The notes under the pieces are model-generated. The model worked only from the letters and a program-made list of their open reading frames with translations, was not told the DNA's origin and did no database searches. A stretch of 64,000 nucleotides of DNA. Origin: Streptomyces sp. NBC_00335. GTDB taxonomy: Bacteria; Actinomycetota; Actinomycetes; Streptomycetales; Streptomycetaceae. The stretch is taken from contig NZ_CP108006.1 in assembly GCF_036127095.1 (NCBI RefSeq), positions 4,340,001 to 4,404,000 of the forward strand. The letters are read 5' to 3'. This document shows, piece by piece, positions 27,105-34,748 of this stretch. The position numbers and the translations under genes were made by a program. How positions within the stretch are numbered: the first letter of the stretch is position 1; every line of letters starts with the position of its first letter.

Positions 27105-28010
27105 GTGTTCGATTCGCGGCACATACGGACGTTCCACGAGGTGGTCGCCTCGGGGTCCTACTCGGCCGCCGCCCGGGTCCTCGGGTACACGCAGCCCGCG
27201 ATCACCCAGCAGATGAAGGCGCTCGAACGCGCCGTCGGCACACCGCTGTTCACCCGCGTGGGACGCCGCATGCAGCTCACCGAGGCCGGGGAGTCGATGG
27301 CCCGGCACGCCGAGGCCATCCTCGGCAGTCTCTCCGCGGCCGAGGCCCAGCTGAAGGCGTACGCCCGGCTGCGGACCGGCCGCGTCCGGCTGTGCGGCTT
27401 CCCCAGCGCCAACGTCACCCTGGTCCCGGAAGCCCTGAGCAGCCTGGCCAAGGAGCACCCGGGGATCCAGGTCGAGCTGCTGGAGGGGGAGCCCCCGGAC
27501 TCCTTGCGCAGGCTGGAGCGGGGCGAGTGCGACATCACCCTGGCCTTCACCTACCCCGGCCTGCACGAGGAGGTCCCGGAGGAGGTCGCCGAGGTCAGGC
27601 TCATGGAGGACCAGCTGACGGTGCTGCTGCCGACCGGGCACCCGCTGGCCCGGCGGCGGGCCGTGCACCTCGCGGACCTCTCCGAGGAGCGGTGGATCGC
27701 GGGCTGTCCGCGCTGCCGGGCGAACCTGCTGCACGAATGCGCGGGGCTCGGCTTCGTGCCCGACATCCGGTTCGCCACCGACGACAACCTGGTGGTCCAG
27801 AGCCTGGTCGCACAGGGCCTGGGCGTGGCCATGATGCCCGCCCTGGTGCTGCCCTCGCTCTCGCTGAGCAAGGTGTGCGGGCGGGCCCTCCTGCCGGCCG
27901 CGCGCCGTCACATCGCCGCGCACGTGTACCGCGACCATCTGCGGGTCCCGGCGACGGCGGTGGTGCTGGAGGCGCTGAGGCAGGCGGCCTCGAACCGCGT
28001 CGGCTGCTGA
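27105..28010 (+). CDS. LysR-family transcriptional regulator
   Basis: 301 residues. Winged HTH at 1-60 (HEVVASGSYSAAARVLGYTQPAITQQMKAL region) and a LysR substrate-binding domain (about 88-295). A GCPRCRANLLHEC stretch in the effector domain holds three Cys, which could sense redox or sulfur compounds, but that is inference. GTG 27105 starts the HTH; the frame opens 14 codons earlier inside the terminator. It precedes, in the same direction, a cysteine dioxygenase and a YeiH exporter; a 7-bp-arm palindrome at 28039-28062 between them is its likely operator. Confidence 0.92.
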   Translation: MFDSRHIRTFHEVVASGSYSAAARVLGYTQPAITQQMKALERAVGTPLFTRVGRRMQLTEAGESMARHAEAILGSLSAAEAQLKAYARLRTGRVRLCGFPSANVTLVPEALSSLAKEHPGIQVELLEGEPPDSLRRLERGECDITLAFTYPGLHEEVPEEVAEVRLMEDQLTVLLPTGHPLARRRAVHLADLSEERWIAGCPRCRANLLHECAGLGFVPDIRFATDDNLVVQSLVAQGLGVAMMPALVLPSLSLSKVCGRALLPAARRHIAAHVYRDHLRVPATAVVLEALRQAASNRVGC

Positions 28011-28038
28011 GCCGGTCCGCCGGAGGGTCCTGCTCCAC

Positions 28039-28062
28039 CCCAATCCATAAGCTGAGATTGGG
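28039..28062. promoter_or_regulatory. Putative LysR operator upstream of the dioxygenase gene
   Basis: Perfect inverted repeat CCCAATC (28039-28045) and GATTGGG (28056-28062), 10-base spacer. Size and T/A-rich arms fit a LysR-type box, and it is the only clear palindrome in the 108 bp between the regulator and its putative target. Confidence 0.6.
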
Positions 28063-28118
28063 ATTTGGGCTCACAACTGTCGTTGGACGTGATGGGTGGG
28101 CTCCTCGACGCTCCCCTT

Positions 28119-28673
28119 ATGACCACCACCACGCCGGCCCGCACGACCGCGAGGACGGCCGCCCTCGTCAGTGAGATCCGCACGGTCGTGGAGCGGGGGC
28201 TGGCCCCCGACCTGACCGCCTACCTCGTCGGTGAACGCCTCGCCCCGCACCTGGGGGCGCCCGGCCTGCTCACCGCCGAGCAGCGCGAGGGGCGCCCCGA
28301 CCGCTACCGGCAGCACGTCCTGCACGCGGAGCCGGACGGCAGCTTCTCCGTGGTGGCCCTGGTGTGGCTGCCGGGCCAGGAGACCGCGATCCACGACCAC
28401 GTCTCGTGGTGCGTGGCCGGGGTGCACGAGGGCGAGGAGAGCGAGCTCCGCTACCGCCTCGTCCCCGCCACGGCCACCACCGGCGCCCGGCTGGTGGCGA
28501 CCGAGCACGTGGTCAACGGCCCCGGTGAGGTCTGCGGGTTCGCCCCTCCCGGCGACATCCACAAGGTCCGCAACTCCTGTCGCACGAAGGCGATATCCCT
28601 GCACGTCTACGGCGCCGACGTCGTACGCCTGGGCAGCAGTGTCCGCCGCGTCTACACGCTCCCGACCGACTGA
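28119..28673 (+). CDS. Cysteine dioxygenase-family (cupin) protein
   Basis: 184 residues. Cupin iron ligands His92 and His94 (IHDHVSW) and His148 (GDIHKVRN) plus Tyr164 (LHVYG) match bacterial type I cysteine dioxygenase, which oxidises cysteine to cysteinesulfinate. Cys98 lies close to the metal-ligand pair; whether it forms the Cys-Tyr cross-link is unknown. ATG 28119 is preceded by no strong ribosome site; in-frame ATG or TTG codons up to 28065 are alternatives. It overlaps the exporter gene by one base (TGATG), so both are cotranslated. Cytoplasmic. Confidence 0.88.
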   Translation: MTTTTPARTTARTAALVSEIRTVVERGLAPDLTAYLVGERLAPHLGAPGLLTAEQREGRPDRYRQHVLHAEPDGSFSVVALVWLPGQETAIHDHVSWCVAGVHEGEESELRYRLVPATATTGARLVATEHVVNGPGEVCGFAPPGDIHKVRNSCRTKAISLHVYGADVVRLGSSVRRVYTLPTD

Positions 28674-29731
28674 TGGCCCTGCTGAACCGCCCGGTGCGCG
28701 GGGCGGGATCGCCGGAGCCGGTCGATGTTTCACGTGAAACATCCTCATCGTGGCCCGGGTTGGGCCTCGCGGCCGCCGGGGTCCTGGTGGCCTGGTCCGT
28801 TCACCGGCTGGCGCCCTGGGCGCCGATGCTGACGGTGTCGGTGGTGCTCGGCATCGCAGCGGCTCACCTCCCCCGTCTACGGGGCTTCGTACGGGGCCCC
28901 GCGCGCCCGGGCCTCTCCCTGGCCGGGCGGCGCCTGATGCGGATAGGCATCGTCCTGTTGGGCCTGGCACTGGGACTGGACGAGGTGCTCCGGCTGGGCT
29001 GGGCCACCGTGGCGATGGTGGCCGCAGTGGTGGCCGCGACCTTCCTCGGCACCCTCTGGCTCGGCCGGCGGCTCGGACTCCCCGGGGACCAGCCGTTGCT
29101 GATAGCCACCGGGTACTCGATCTGCGGAGCCTCGGCCATCGGAGCCGTCAGCCAGGTATCCGGCAGCGACGAGGAGGACGTGGCCTCCTCGGTGGCCCTG
29201 GTCACCCTGTGCGGGACCCTCGCCATAGCGGTACTCCCGCTCCTGCAATCCCCGCTCGGACTCTCCGACCCCGACTTCGGCCGCTGGGTGGGCGCGAGCG
29301 TCCACGACGTCGGCCAGGTGGTGGCGACCGCGCAGACGGCCGGCCCCGGCGCCCTCGGTGAAGCGGTGCTGGTCAAGCTGATGCGTGTGGCGCTGCTGGC
29401 CCCGCTGGTCGCGGCGGTGGCCTTCTCGGTACGGGCCCGCAGGCGCGGAGCGCGCACCCTCTCGGGGCGCCGCCCGGCTCCGGTGCCGCTGTTCGTGGCC
29501 GGGTTCCTCGCCGCGGCCGCGCTGCGCGCCACCGGGGTACTGCCCGACGTAGCGCTGGAGTGGGCGCACACCGCCCAGGAACTGCTGCTGGCCGCCGCCC
29601 TGTTCGGCCTGGGCAGCGCGGTCCACCTGCCCACCCTGTCCCGTACGGGCGGCCGTGCGGCCCTCCTGGGCCTCGCGGCCTGGGTGGTGGTGGCCGGAGC
29701 CTCGTACGCGGGCGTCCTCCTCACCACCTGA
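28673..29731 (+). CDS. YeiH-family putative sulfate exporter
   Basis: 352 residues with nine to ten membrane helices and family signatures GIVLLGLALGLDE, GYSICGASAIGAV, DEEDVASSVALVTLCGT and SVHDVGQVVATA. YeiH proteins are annotated as sulfate/sulfite exporters, largely by genetic association with cysteine metabolism. Coupling to cysteine dioxygenase fits disposal of sulfite or sulfate from excess cysteine. A perfect parS site is encoded at residues 19-23 (VSRETS), in the cytoplasmic N-terminal tail before the first helix. Confidence 0.9.
   Translation: MALLNRPVRGAGSPEPVDVSRETSSSWPGLGLAAAGVLVAWSVHRLAPWAPMLTVSVVLGIAAAHLPRLRGFVRGPARPGLSLAGRRLMRIGIVLLGLALGLDEVLRLGWATVAMVAAVVAATFLGTLWLGRRLGLPGDQPLLIATGYSICGASAIGAVSQVSGSDEEDVASSVALVTLCGTLAIAVLPLLQSPLGLSDPDFGRWVGASVHDVGQVVATAQTAGPGALGEAVLVKLMRVALLAPLVAAVAFSVRARRRGARTLSGRRPAPVPLFVAGFLAAAALRATGVLPDVALEWAHTAQELLLAAALFGLGSAVHLPTLSRTGGRAALLGLAAWVVVAGASYAGVLLTT
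28727..28740. promoter_or_regulatory. parS site, copy 3 (inside the YeiH coding sequence)
   Basis: Perfect GTTTCACGTGAAAC within codons 19-23 of the exporter gene, in the same reading phase as the copies in CopCD and the sensor kinase (peptide VSRETS). Confidence 0.93.
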
Positions 29732-29865
29732 CGGGAGTTGGCCATTTCCTGGCCGGAACCGACCGAACGTTCCGACTGGTGACTGACATCTCGATCCCGG
29801 CGTGCCACTCTGCCCCCGATCCGCACCGACAACTCTTCATCCGGGCACGGCAGAAGGAGTCATGC

Positions 29866-30810
29866 GTGAATCGCCATCGGACAGCCATATCGGTCTTACT
29901 CGCGACGGGAGCCCTGCTCGCGGGTGCGTTGACGGCGGCCTCCCCCTCGGCCGCCGCGCAGCGCCCCGCCCCCGGCTCGTGGTCGGCCGAGCGGATGCGG
30001 GCCGCGACGCCGCTGGACATCACGGCCGCCCCGGGCATCGCCGCCCCGGGTGCGGCCGCCCGTACGGCGCTCACCACCGCGGAGCGCCCCACGACGATCG
30101 CCCCGACCGCCCCCGCCTCCCCCACGGCCTTCCCCCAGCCGGGCGGAGCCTGGACGTCCGGTGGCGCGGTGGTCAAAACCTCGGGCCGGGTCTTCTTCAC
30201 CTTCAACGGGAAGAGCGCCTCCTGCTCCGGTGACTCGATCACCAGCGCCAACGGCAGCACGGTGATCACCGCCGGCCACTGCGTGAAGTACCAGGGCGCC
30301 TGGCACACCAACTGGATCTTCGTTCCGGGATACGACAACGGGAACGCGCCCTACGGGCAGTGGACGGCCACCAAGACCTTCGCGACCGACCAGTGGGTGG
30401 CGAGCGAGGACATGAACATGGACGTCGGCCTGGCGGTCGTCGCACCGCTGAACGGACGGACGCTCAGCCAGGCCGTCGGAGCCCAGGGCATCGTCTTCAA
30501 CGGCGGCTACAACAAGAAGATGTACGCCTTCGGCTTCCCGGCGGCGGCCCCGTACGACGGCACCAAGCTCGTGTACTGCAGCGGCAACAGCGGCAAGGAC
30601 TTCCTGCTGACCAAGGACCACAGCCTGCCGTGCAACATGACCGGAGGCTCCAGCGGCGGTCCCTGGTTCCAGGACTTCAACGAGGCGACCGGCCTGGGCA
30701 CCCAGGTCTCGGTGAACAGCTTCGGCTACACCTTCCTGCCGAACCGGATGTTCGGCCCGTACTTCGGCAACGAGGCGAAGGCGGCCTACGACAAGGCCCA
30801 GACCGCCTGA
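29866..30810 (+). CDS. Secreted trypsin-like (S1) serine protease
   Basis: 314 residues. Signal peptide 1-32 (RHRTAISVLLATGALLAGALTAA, cleavage near SAAAQ), a pro-region to about 95, then a chymotrypsin-fold domain with His in VITAGHC, Asp in NMDVGLAV and Ser in GGSSGGPW. Two Cys pairs are visible (ASCS/GHC and VYCS/LPC). Resembles glutamyl-endopeptidase-like extracellular proteases of Streptomyces. GTG 29866 follows AGAAGGAGT. No terminator before the tRNA that lies 57 bp downstream. Confidence 0.92.
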   Translation: MNRHRTAISVLLATGALLAGALTAASPSAAAQRPAPGSWSAERMRAATPLDITAAPGIAAPGAAARTALTTAERPTTIAPTAPASPTAFPQPGGAWTSGGAVVKTSGRVFFTFNGKSASCSGDSITSANGSTVITAGHCVKYQGAWHTNWIFVPGYDNGNAPYGQWTATKTFATDQWVASEDMNMDVGLAVVAPLNGRTLSQAVGAQGIVFNGGYNKKMYAFGFPAAAPYDGTKLVYCSGNSGKDFLLTKDHSLPCNMTGGSSGGPWFQDFNEATGLGTQVSVNSFGYTFLPNRMFGPYFGNEAKAAYDKAQTA

Positions 30811-30867
30811 CCCCCGGCGAATCCCCAGCGCCACCCACCCCCACCGCCCGGTACTCTGTACCCGCCA

Positions 30868-30955
30868 GGTGGGTTGCCCGAGCGGCCTAAGGGAACGGTC
30901 TTGAAAACCGTCGTGGCGAGAGTCACCGTGGGTTCAAATCCCACACCCACCGCCA
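30868..30955 (+). tRNA. tRNA-Ser (anticodon UGA)
   Basis: Acceptor arms GGTGGGT (30868-30874) and ACCCACC (30945-30951), discriminator G952, encoded CCA at 30953-30955. Anticodon stem ACGGT/ACCGT encloses CTTGAAA with TGA at 30902-30904; a long variable arm and a GGTTCAAATCC T-loop confirm a serine tRNA. Confidence 0.97.
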
Positions 30956-30976
30956 GGTCAGAGAAGTAGCAGGTCA

Positions 30977-31009
30977 GAGGGCGGGCATCCGAATCGGGTG
31001 CCCGCCCTC
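30977..31009. terminator. Terminator after tRNA-Ser(UGA)
   Basis: Arms GAGGGCGGGCA (30977-30987) and TGCCCGCCCTC (30999-31009), extendable by three more pairs into the loop. Also positioned to terminate the convergent hydrolase gene. Confidence 0.8.
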
Positions 31010-31050
31010 CCCGCGTGTGGGCCAGGGCCCGGGCCGCTGGCCCAGGTTCT

Positions 31051-31821
31051 TCAGTCCCTGGCCAGGGCGTCCGCGGAGGCCCGGGCGAAGCCTTCGGGGT
31101 TGTCGAGCATGATGTTGTGCCCGCAGTCCGGGATGGGGACGACCGCCACTCCGGCCGCCTCCAGGGCCTCGGTGCCGGGGAGGGGGCCGTCCTCGGCCGG
31201 GAGCAGGAAGGTGCGCGGGATCTTCAGCTGCAACAGCAGCTCGCGCATCGTCGGCGTCGTGCCCGCCGCCAGGTGGACGGCGCTGCGGTGCAGGGCGACG
31301 CGGCCCGCCAGACGCATCGTGGACCACCAGTGCGGGCTGACCCGGTCGCGCACCTCGGCCCAGCCGCCGGCCAGGAACTCCTGCTCGGTGTAGGCGGCGA
31401 GGCCGCTGCTGCCCGCGACGGCGGGGTCGGGCGGGGTCGGGTCCAGGTTGGCGTCGATCAGCACCAGCCGGGAGACGAGGTGGGGGTGCCGCTCGGCCAG
31501 CACGATGGCGACAGCGCCGCCCATGCTGTGCGCAATCAGCTCCGCGGGGCCGGTGCCGGCCTGCTCCAGCGCGGTGGCGAGAGCGTCGGCATGCGCCTCC
31601 AGCGTGTACGAGAAGTCCTCGGGCCGGTCGCTGTGCCCGTGCCCCAGGAGGTCGATCAGCAGGGATCGCCGCCCGGCGAGCAGCGGATGCGCGGCGCTCG
31701 CCGCGAAGTATGCGGGCGAGGTGGATCCCAGACCGTGCACGTAGATCCGCGCCGGTCCGTCTCCGGGCAGTTCGGCCCAGCGGATCTGGTCCCCGCTCGC
31801 CGTGACGACGGCACTTCGCAT
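31051..31821 (-). CDS. Alpha/beta hydrolase
   Basis: 256-residue alpha/beta hydrolase: oxyanion VHGLGSTSPAYF, LLGHGHSDRP, nucleophile elbow AHSMGGAVA (Ser), acid in PAEDGPLPG and His in CGHNIMLDNP. No signal peptide; cytoplasmic esterase or lyase of unknown substrate. ATG 31821 follows GGGGGAGCTCAGG; the frame extends far upstream as antisense-like sequence. Minus strand, next to an orphan gene. Confidence 0.9.
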   Translation of the reverse strand: MRSAVVTASGDQIRWAELPGDGPARIYVHGLGSTSPAYFAASAAHPLLAGRRSLLIDLLGHGHSDRPEDFSYTLEAHADALATALEQAGTGPAELIAHSMGGAVAIVLAERHPHLVSRLVLIDANLDPTPPDPAVAGSSGLAAYTEQEFLAGGWAEVRDRVSPHWWSTMRLAGRVALHRSAVHLAAGTTPTMRELLLQLKIPRTFLLPAEDGPLPGTEALEAAGVAVVPIPDCGHNIMLDNPEGFARASADALARD

Positions 31822-31885
31822 CCTGAGCTCCCCCAAGTCGATGTGGATCATGAGCGTACTGGCTCCCCGCGTACGAGCCGTGGAG

Positions 31886-32506
31886 TCAGCCGAACCAGAC
31901 GACCAGCCGGACGCCCTCGTCCCCGTGCAGGCCCGCCAGGGTCCGCATGACGGACCAGACGGCGCCCCAGTCGCCGTCGGGCACGGTGTCCCGGCGACGG
32001 AGGCGGCCGATGCGGAAAAGGCGGTCGCCGTCGGGCCACTCCACGCCCTCGGGGAGGCCGCGGCCCGCACGGTGGAGGGCTCTGGGGTCGGTGATGCCGG
32101 AGAGCTCGGCGAAGCGGGTGAGGTCGGTGTTCCTGCCGTACAGCTCCCAGGTTCCGTCGGCGCCGCGGCGGTACTCGTGGACGCAGTCGTCCACCTCGTT
32201 CGAGAGCTCGTCCCAGTCCACGGCGGCCAGCTCCGCCCAGCTGATCCAGGACGAGCCCCTCGAATCCCGGCCCCAGGACTCGAAGGCGGTGCGGCTCTCC
32301 TGTGACGCGTCCGCGGGGAGCCCGCGGTAGTCGGCGAGCGGACGGAACGCGGTCGTCTCGCGCACGCCGAACAGCGACCCGAAGGCGGCATAGGAGCGGC
32401 CGTTGTAGAGGTCCGCGATGTCGGCGGCCTTGCCCCAGCTGCGGTCGTCCTCGTCCAGCCAGCGATCCCAGCGGCACTCGATGAAGCCGTAGATGTCTGT
32501 CCCCAT
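31886..32506 (-). CDS. Conserved hypothetical protein, family not recognised
   Basis: 206 residues starting MGTDIYGFIECR, Trp/Asp/Arg-rich, no membrane segment or signal peptide, so cytoplasmic. Repeated Trp (WDRWLDEDDRSWG, SSWISWAEL, VDWDEL) and a VRLVVWFG C-terminus suggest a compact beta-rich fold. It lies 64 bp upstream of the hydrolase gene on the same strand and after a strong terminator. I do not assign a function. ATG 32506; the frame runs upstream into the decayed monooxygenase but that is not coding. Confidence 0.65.
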   Translation of the reverse strand: MGTDIYGFIECRWDRWLDEDDRSWGKAADIADLYNGRSYAAFGSLFGVRETTAFRPLADYRGLPADASQESRTAFESWGRDSRGSSWISWAELAAVDWDELSNEVDDCVHEYRRGADGTWELYGRNTDLTRFAELSGITDPRALHRAGRGLPEGVEWPDGDRLFRIGRLRRRDTVPDGDWGAVWSVMRTLAGLHGDEGVRLVVWFG

Positions 32507-32561
32507 GCGGGGAATTCTGCGCCGCCGGGCAGGCGCGGGCCAGGGATTTCCGGTGCGCCCG

Positions 32562-32607
32562 CCGGACCGGTGGCGGGGGTCCTGGCGGACACCCGCCACC
32601 GGTCCGG
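32562..32607. terminator. Strong hairpin terminator
   Basis: Perfect 16-bp inverted repeat, CCGGACCGGTGGCGGG (32562-32577) and CCCGCCACCGGTCCGG (32592-32607), 14-base loop, 10 bp after the end of the decayed monooxygenase and upstream of the orphan gene. Confidence 0.85.
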
Positions 32608-32616
32608 TCAGTAGTC

Positions 32617-33251
32617 CTAGAGGGTGATGGAGTTCGCGGCCTTCTGGATCGGCTCCATGACCTTGTTCATCATCCGTTCCTTGCCCGGCAGGCGGCCCAG
32701 GAGGGAGAGGACGGCCAGCTGGATCGAGATCTGGCGCTTGGTCCGCATGACCATGTGCTTGATGTTCGAGGGGCCGAGCTTCTGGTTCTCCTCCGCGAAG
32801 CCGCGCATCTCGCGTTCGTAGGCCGCGAAGCCGGTCGCGTGGTCGCCGCCGGCCGCCGCGAGCTCGCCCGCCAGGACGTAGGCGCCGACCAGACGCGGCG
32901 CGCACCGCTGTCGAACGCCACCTCCATGCCGTCCGCGGTCTCCGTGGCGGCGGTGATGGAGTCGCCGAAGAGGTACTCGACGCCGTCGGTTCCGTTGGTT
33001 CCGCCGGCTGCGTCGACGCTGAGGTCGTAGAGGATCCGGTTGAGGTCACCGCGCAGGATCTCCGCGTCGAGGACCCCGGCGCGGGAGACCACGTCGAGCG
33101 CGGCACCCCGGACGTCGATCTTGTAGCCGCCCTCGCGGAGGGAGGGGGCGCGCTCGACCACGGTCGGCCGGAAGCCGTGGTGGCGCAGCCAGTAGGCCAG
33201 GGCGGTGCCCGCGATGCCGGCACCCGATATCAGTACGTCTCGGTTCCGCAT
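32617..33251 (-). pseudogene. FAD-dependent monooxygenase, internally deleted and frameshifted
   Basis: The N-terminal part (from ATG 33251) is a group A flavin monooxygenase start: DVLISGAGIAGTALAYW (FAD-binding GxGxxG) and VVERAP, ending near AFDSGARR (about residue 115). At about 32890-32905 the frame changes and the family C-terminus appears: VGAYVLAGELAAAGGDHATG, then MRGFAEENQKLG to the stop at 32617. About 190 central residues of a roughly 400-residue enzyme, including the GD motif for FAD, are missing. So this is a deletion relic, not a working enzyme. A single sequencing error could not produce it. Confidence 0.85.
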
Positions 33252-33546
33252 GGAAACCTGGTCCCCCGACCATGAGAAGAAGATCCGTCGCGCCGTGGGC
33301 GAGCATGGTGGGAGGGCTGAGTGGATGTCAACATCCGCCCGGAGATGGGGAGATGGCGATCGTTGGGCGAAGTTCCGGCCGGGTGTCACGTACGGATCCA
33401 GAGGGGTCGAATTATGCGATTAGCCCCTTTGAGTGGTGTTTGTCGGAAGAACGGCGCGGGGCGTGGAGGCGCTCCGGTTGCGCCCGCATCATGACGAATG
33501 TATTCAGATCCGCCCGTCGGAACATTCGCGAAAAGAGGGACCCGTC
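33252..33546. other. Intergenic region, no gene seen
   Basis: 295 bp between the decayed monooxygenase and the small secreted-like protein. It is slightly A/T-richer (around 33400-33530) and should hold the promoter for 33547; I find no confident motif. Confidence 0.3.
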
Positions 33547-33957
33547 ATGGCTCACCGCAGCACCATCACGTCGATCTGGACCACCGTCCTCGCGGCCCTC
33601 GTGGCCCTCCTCACCTCCCTCGGCTTCGGCGGCAAGGTCGCCCAGGCCGCCGCCACCCCGCTCTCCTCCTCCCCCGCCGCCGCCCCCGCGGCCGCCGCGG
33701 TGAACCGACCGGCCTTCATGGCCCGGCGGACCTGGAGGGCGATGATGCGCGGTGGTTCGCTCCCGCCCACCATCAAGCAGCGCATCCGCGCCGAGGCACA
33801 CGGCAAGACCCCGTCCGTCCGCCGCTCCACCACTGCCCTGGCCGCCGTCTCCGGAGCCGGGTTCGAGTCCGGAGTGGACGACAGCGTCCGTAGCGCCACG
33901 ATCGCCGCAGCGGTCCGCGTCGGAGCTGCTCGCAGGGAGATGGCGCTCGCCGCGTAG
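33547..33957 (+). CDS. Small hypothetical protein with N-terminal hydrophobic segment
   Basis: 136 residues. A hydrophobic helix (8-30, SIWTTVLAALVALLTSLGF then AQAAA) is a likely signal peptide or anchor, followed by Ala/Pro/Ser-rich and Arg-rich basic sequence. The start resembles a Streptomyces family I loosely associate with DUF6344, not certain. ATG 33547 after AGAGGGACC. A repeat-rich noncoding stretch follows the stop immediately. Confidence 0.65.
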   Translation: MAHRSTITSIWTTVLAALVALLTSLGFGGKVAQAAATPLSSSPAAAPAAAAVNRPAFMARRTWRAMMRGGSLPPTIKQRIRAEAHGKTPSVRRSTTALAAVSGAGFESGVDDSVRSATIAAAVRVGAARREMALAA

Positions 33958-34020
33958 TGCGCGGCACGGAGCACTCGTACCGCGCAGACGCGGGACCCGT
34001 TCACCGCAGGGCCGTTAATC

Positions 34021-34083
34021 GCAGGACGCAGGACGCAGGACGCAGGACGCAGGACGCAGGACGCAGGACGCAGGACGCAGGAC
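34021..34083. repeat. Tandem repeat (GCAGGAC) x9
   Basis: Nine identical, in-phase 7-bp units GCAGGAC, followed by the diverged unit GCAGCGC. The unit length is not a multiple of three, so the array is not part of a conserved coding frame. Identity of all units suggests recent slippage. Confidence 0.97.
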
Positions 34084-34143
34084 GCAGCGCGCGCAGGTGC
34101 AAGGTGTGGGCCCAGTGCGCGGCGCCCAGTACGCAGGCCACAG

Positions 34144-34185
34144 CAGCACCCAGCACCCAGCACCCAGCACCCAGCACCCAGCACT
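34144..34185. repeat. Tandem repeat (CAGCACC) x5 plus one variant
   Basis: Five identical 7-bp units CAGCACC (34144-34178) and a sixth, CAGCACT (34179-34185). Same unit length as, but different sequence from, the array 60 bp to the left. Confidence 0.95.
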
Positions 34186-34342
34186 CGTACCGGCACCCCA
34201 TGCCATCAGTAGGCCGCAGCATGCAGGAGCAACGCAGGAGCTAGTCAGCAGAACGCGAGAGCAACACAACGCAAAGCAGCGCAGGCGCTGGAGCCCGGTC
34301 GGTCGGTGTAAGTAGGCCGCGACCGCGGATCGCGCCGTGAAG

Positions 34343-34389
34343 GTGCCCCGGAGCGGGGCACAGTGGGAAGGCCCCGGCGAGCGCCGGGG
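34343..34389. other. Pair of adjacent GC-rich hairpins
   Basis: GTGCCCCG (34343-34350) pairs with CGGGGCAC (34354-34361) across a three-base loop, and CCCCGGCG (34372-34379) with CGCCGGGG (34382-34389) across two bases. Could be a terminator for transcripts from 33547 or part of an unrecognised RNA. Confidence 0.55.
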
Positions 34390-34748
34390 GCGCGCAGGGG
34401 GCGTGAAGCTTGGCAGCGCAGGGCCGCATGCCCGGGAGACGGTGGGGTTCCCGGACGGCGCGGCCCTTTTCGGCATGTCCGGGGCCGGCCGGTTTGGCGG
34501 AACGGTTCAGCCCTTGCACGGCAGGGGTTTCGGCGGGGCTCAAGGCGCTGACCTGGGCCGTCAGGGGCGCGAATGGGGTTTATCCGGTGTTGGTCATACT
34601 TGCGGGGGAATCGAGGACTCCGGGGTGGTTCGCCGGGGATTCGGTGGGCAACTCTGGTCTCGCGACGTCGTCACCACACGGAACGACCGAGGCGGTCGGC
34701 CAACTGCCTTGGAGTACACCCCACTTCGGTTTCCTGGAGGATAAAGAC

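Larger units (their letters stand above)
33958..34748. other. 791-bp noncoding, repeat-rich region
   Basis: Long frames here are built of out-of-phase 7-bp repeats and look non-coding. It contains a 13-bp direct repeat AGCACTCGTACCG at 33970-33982 and 34180-34192 flanking two 7-bp tandem arrays, a Gln/Arg-like irregular GCAG-rich stretch (34210-34290), and two GC hairpins (34343-34361; 34372-34389). The last 100 bp should hold the promoter of the secreted protein gene at 34749. Confidence 0.6.

Noticed and set aside
33433..33546. Longer start of the 33547 protein
   Set aside because: The 38 upstream codons lack conserved features and a ribosome site, whereas ATG 33547 is preceded by AGAGGGA and begins the hydrophobic helix.
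34021..34185. Possible CRISPR array
   Set aside because: Units are 7 bp in perfect tandem with no spacers, and there is no cas gene in the window; these are simple tandem repeats.
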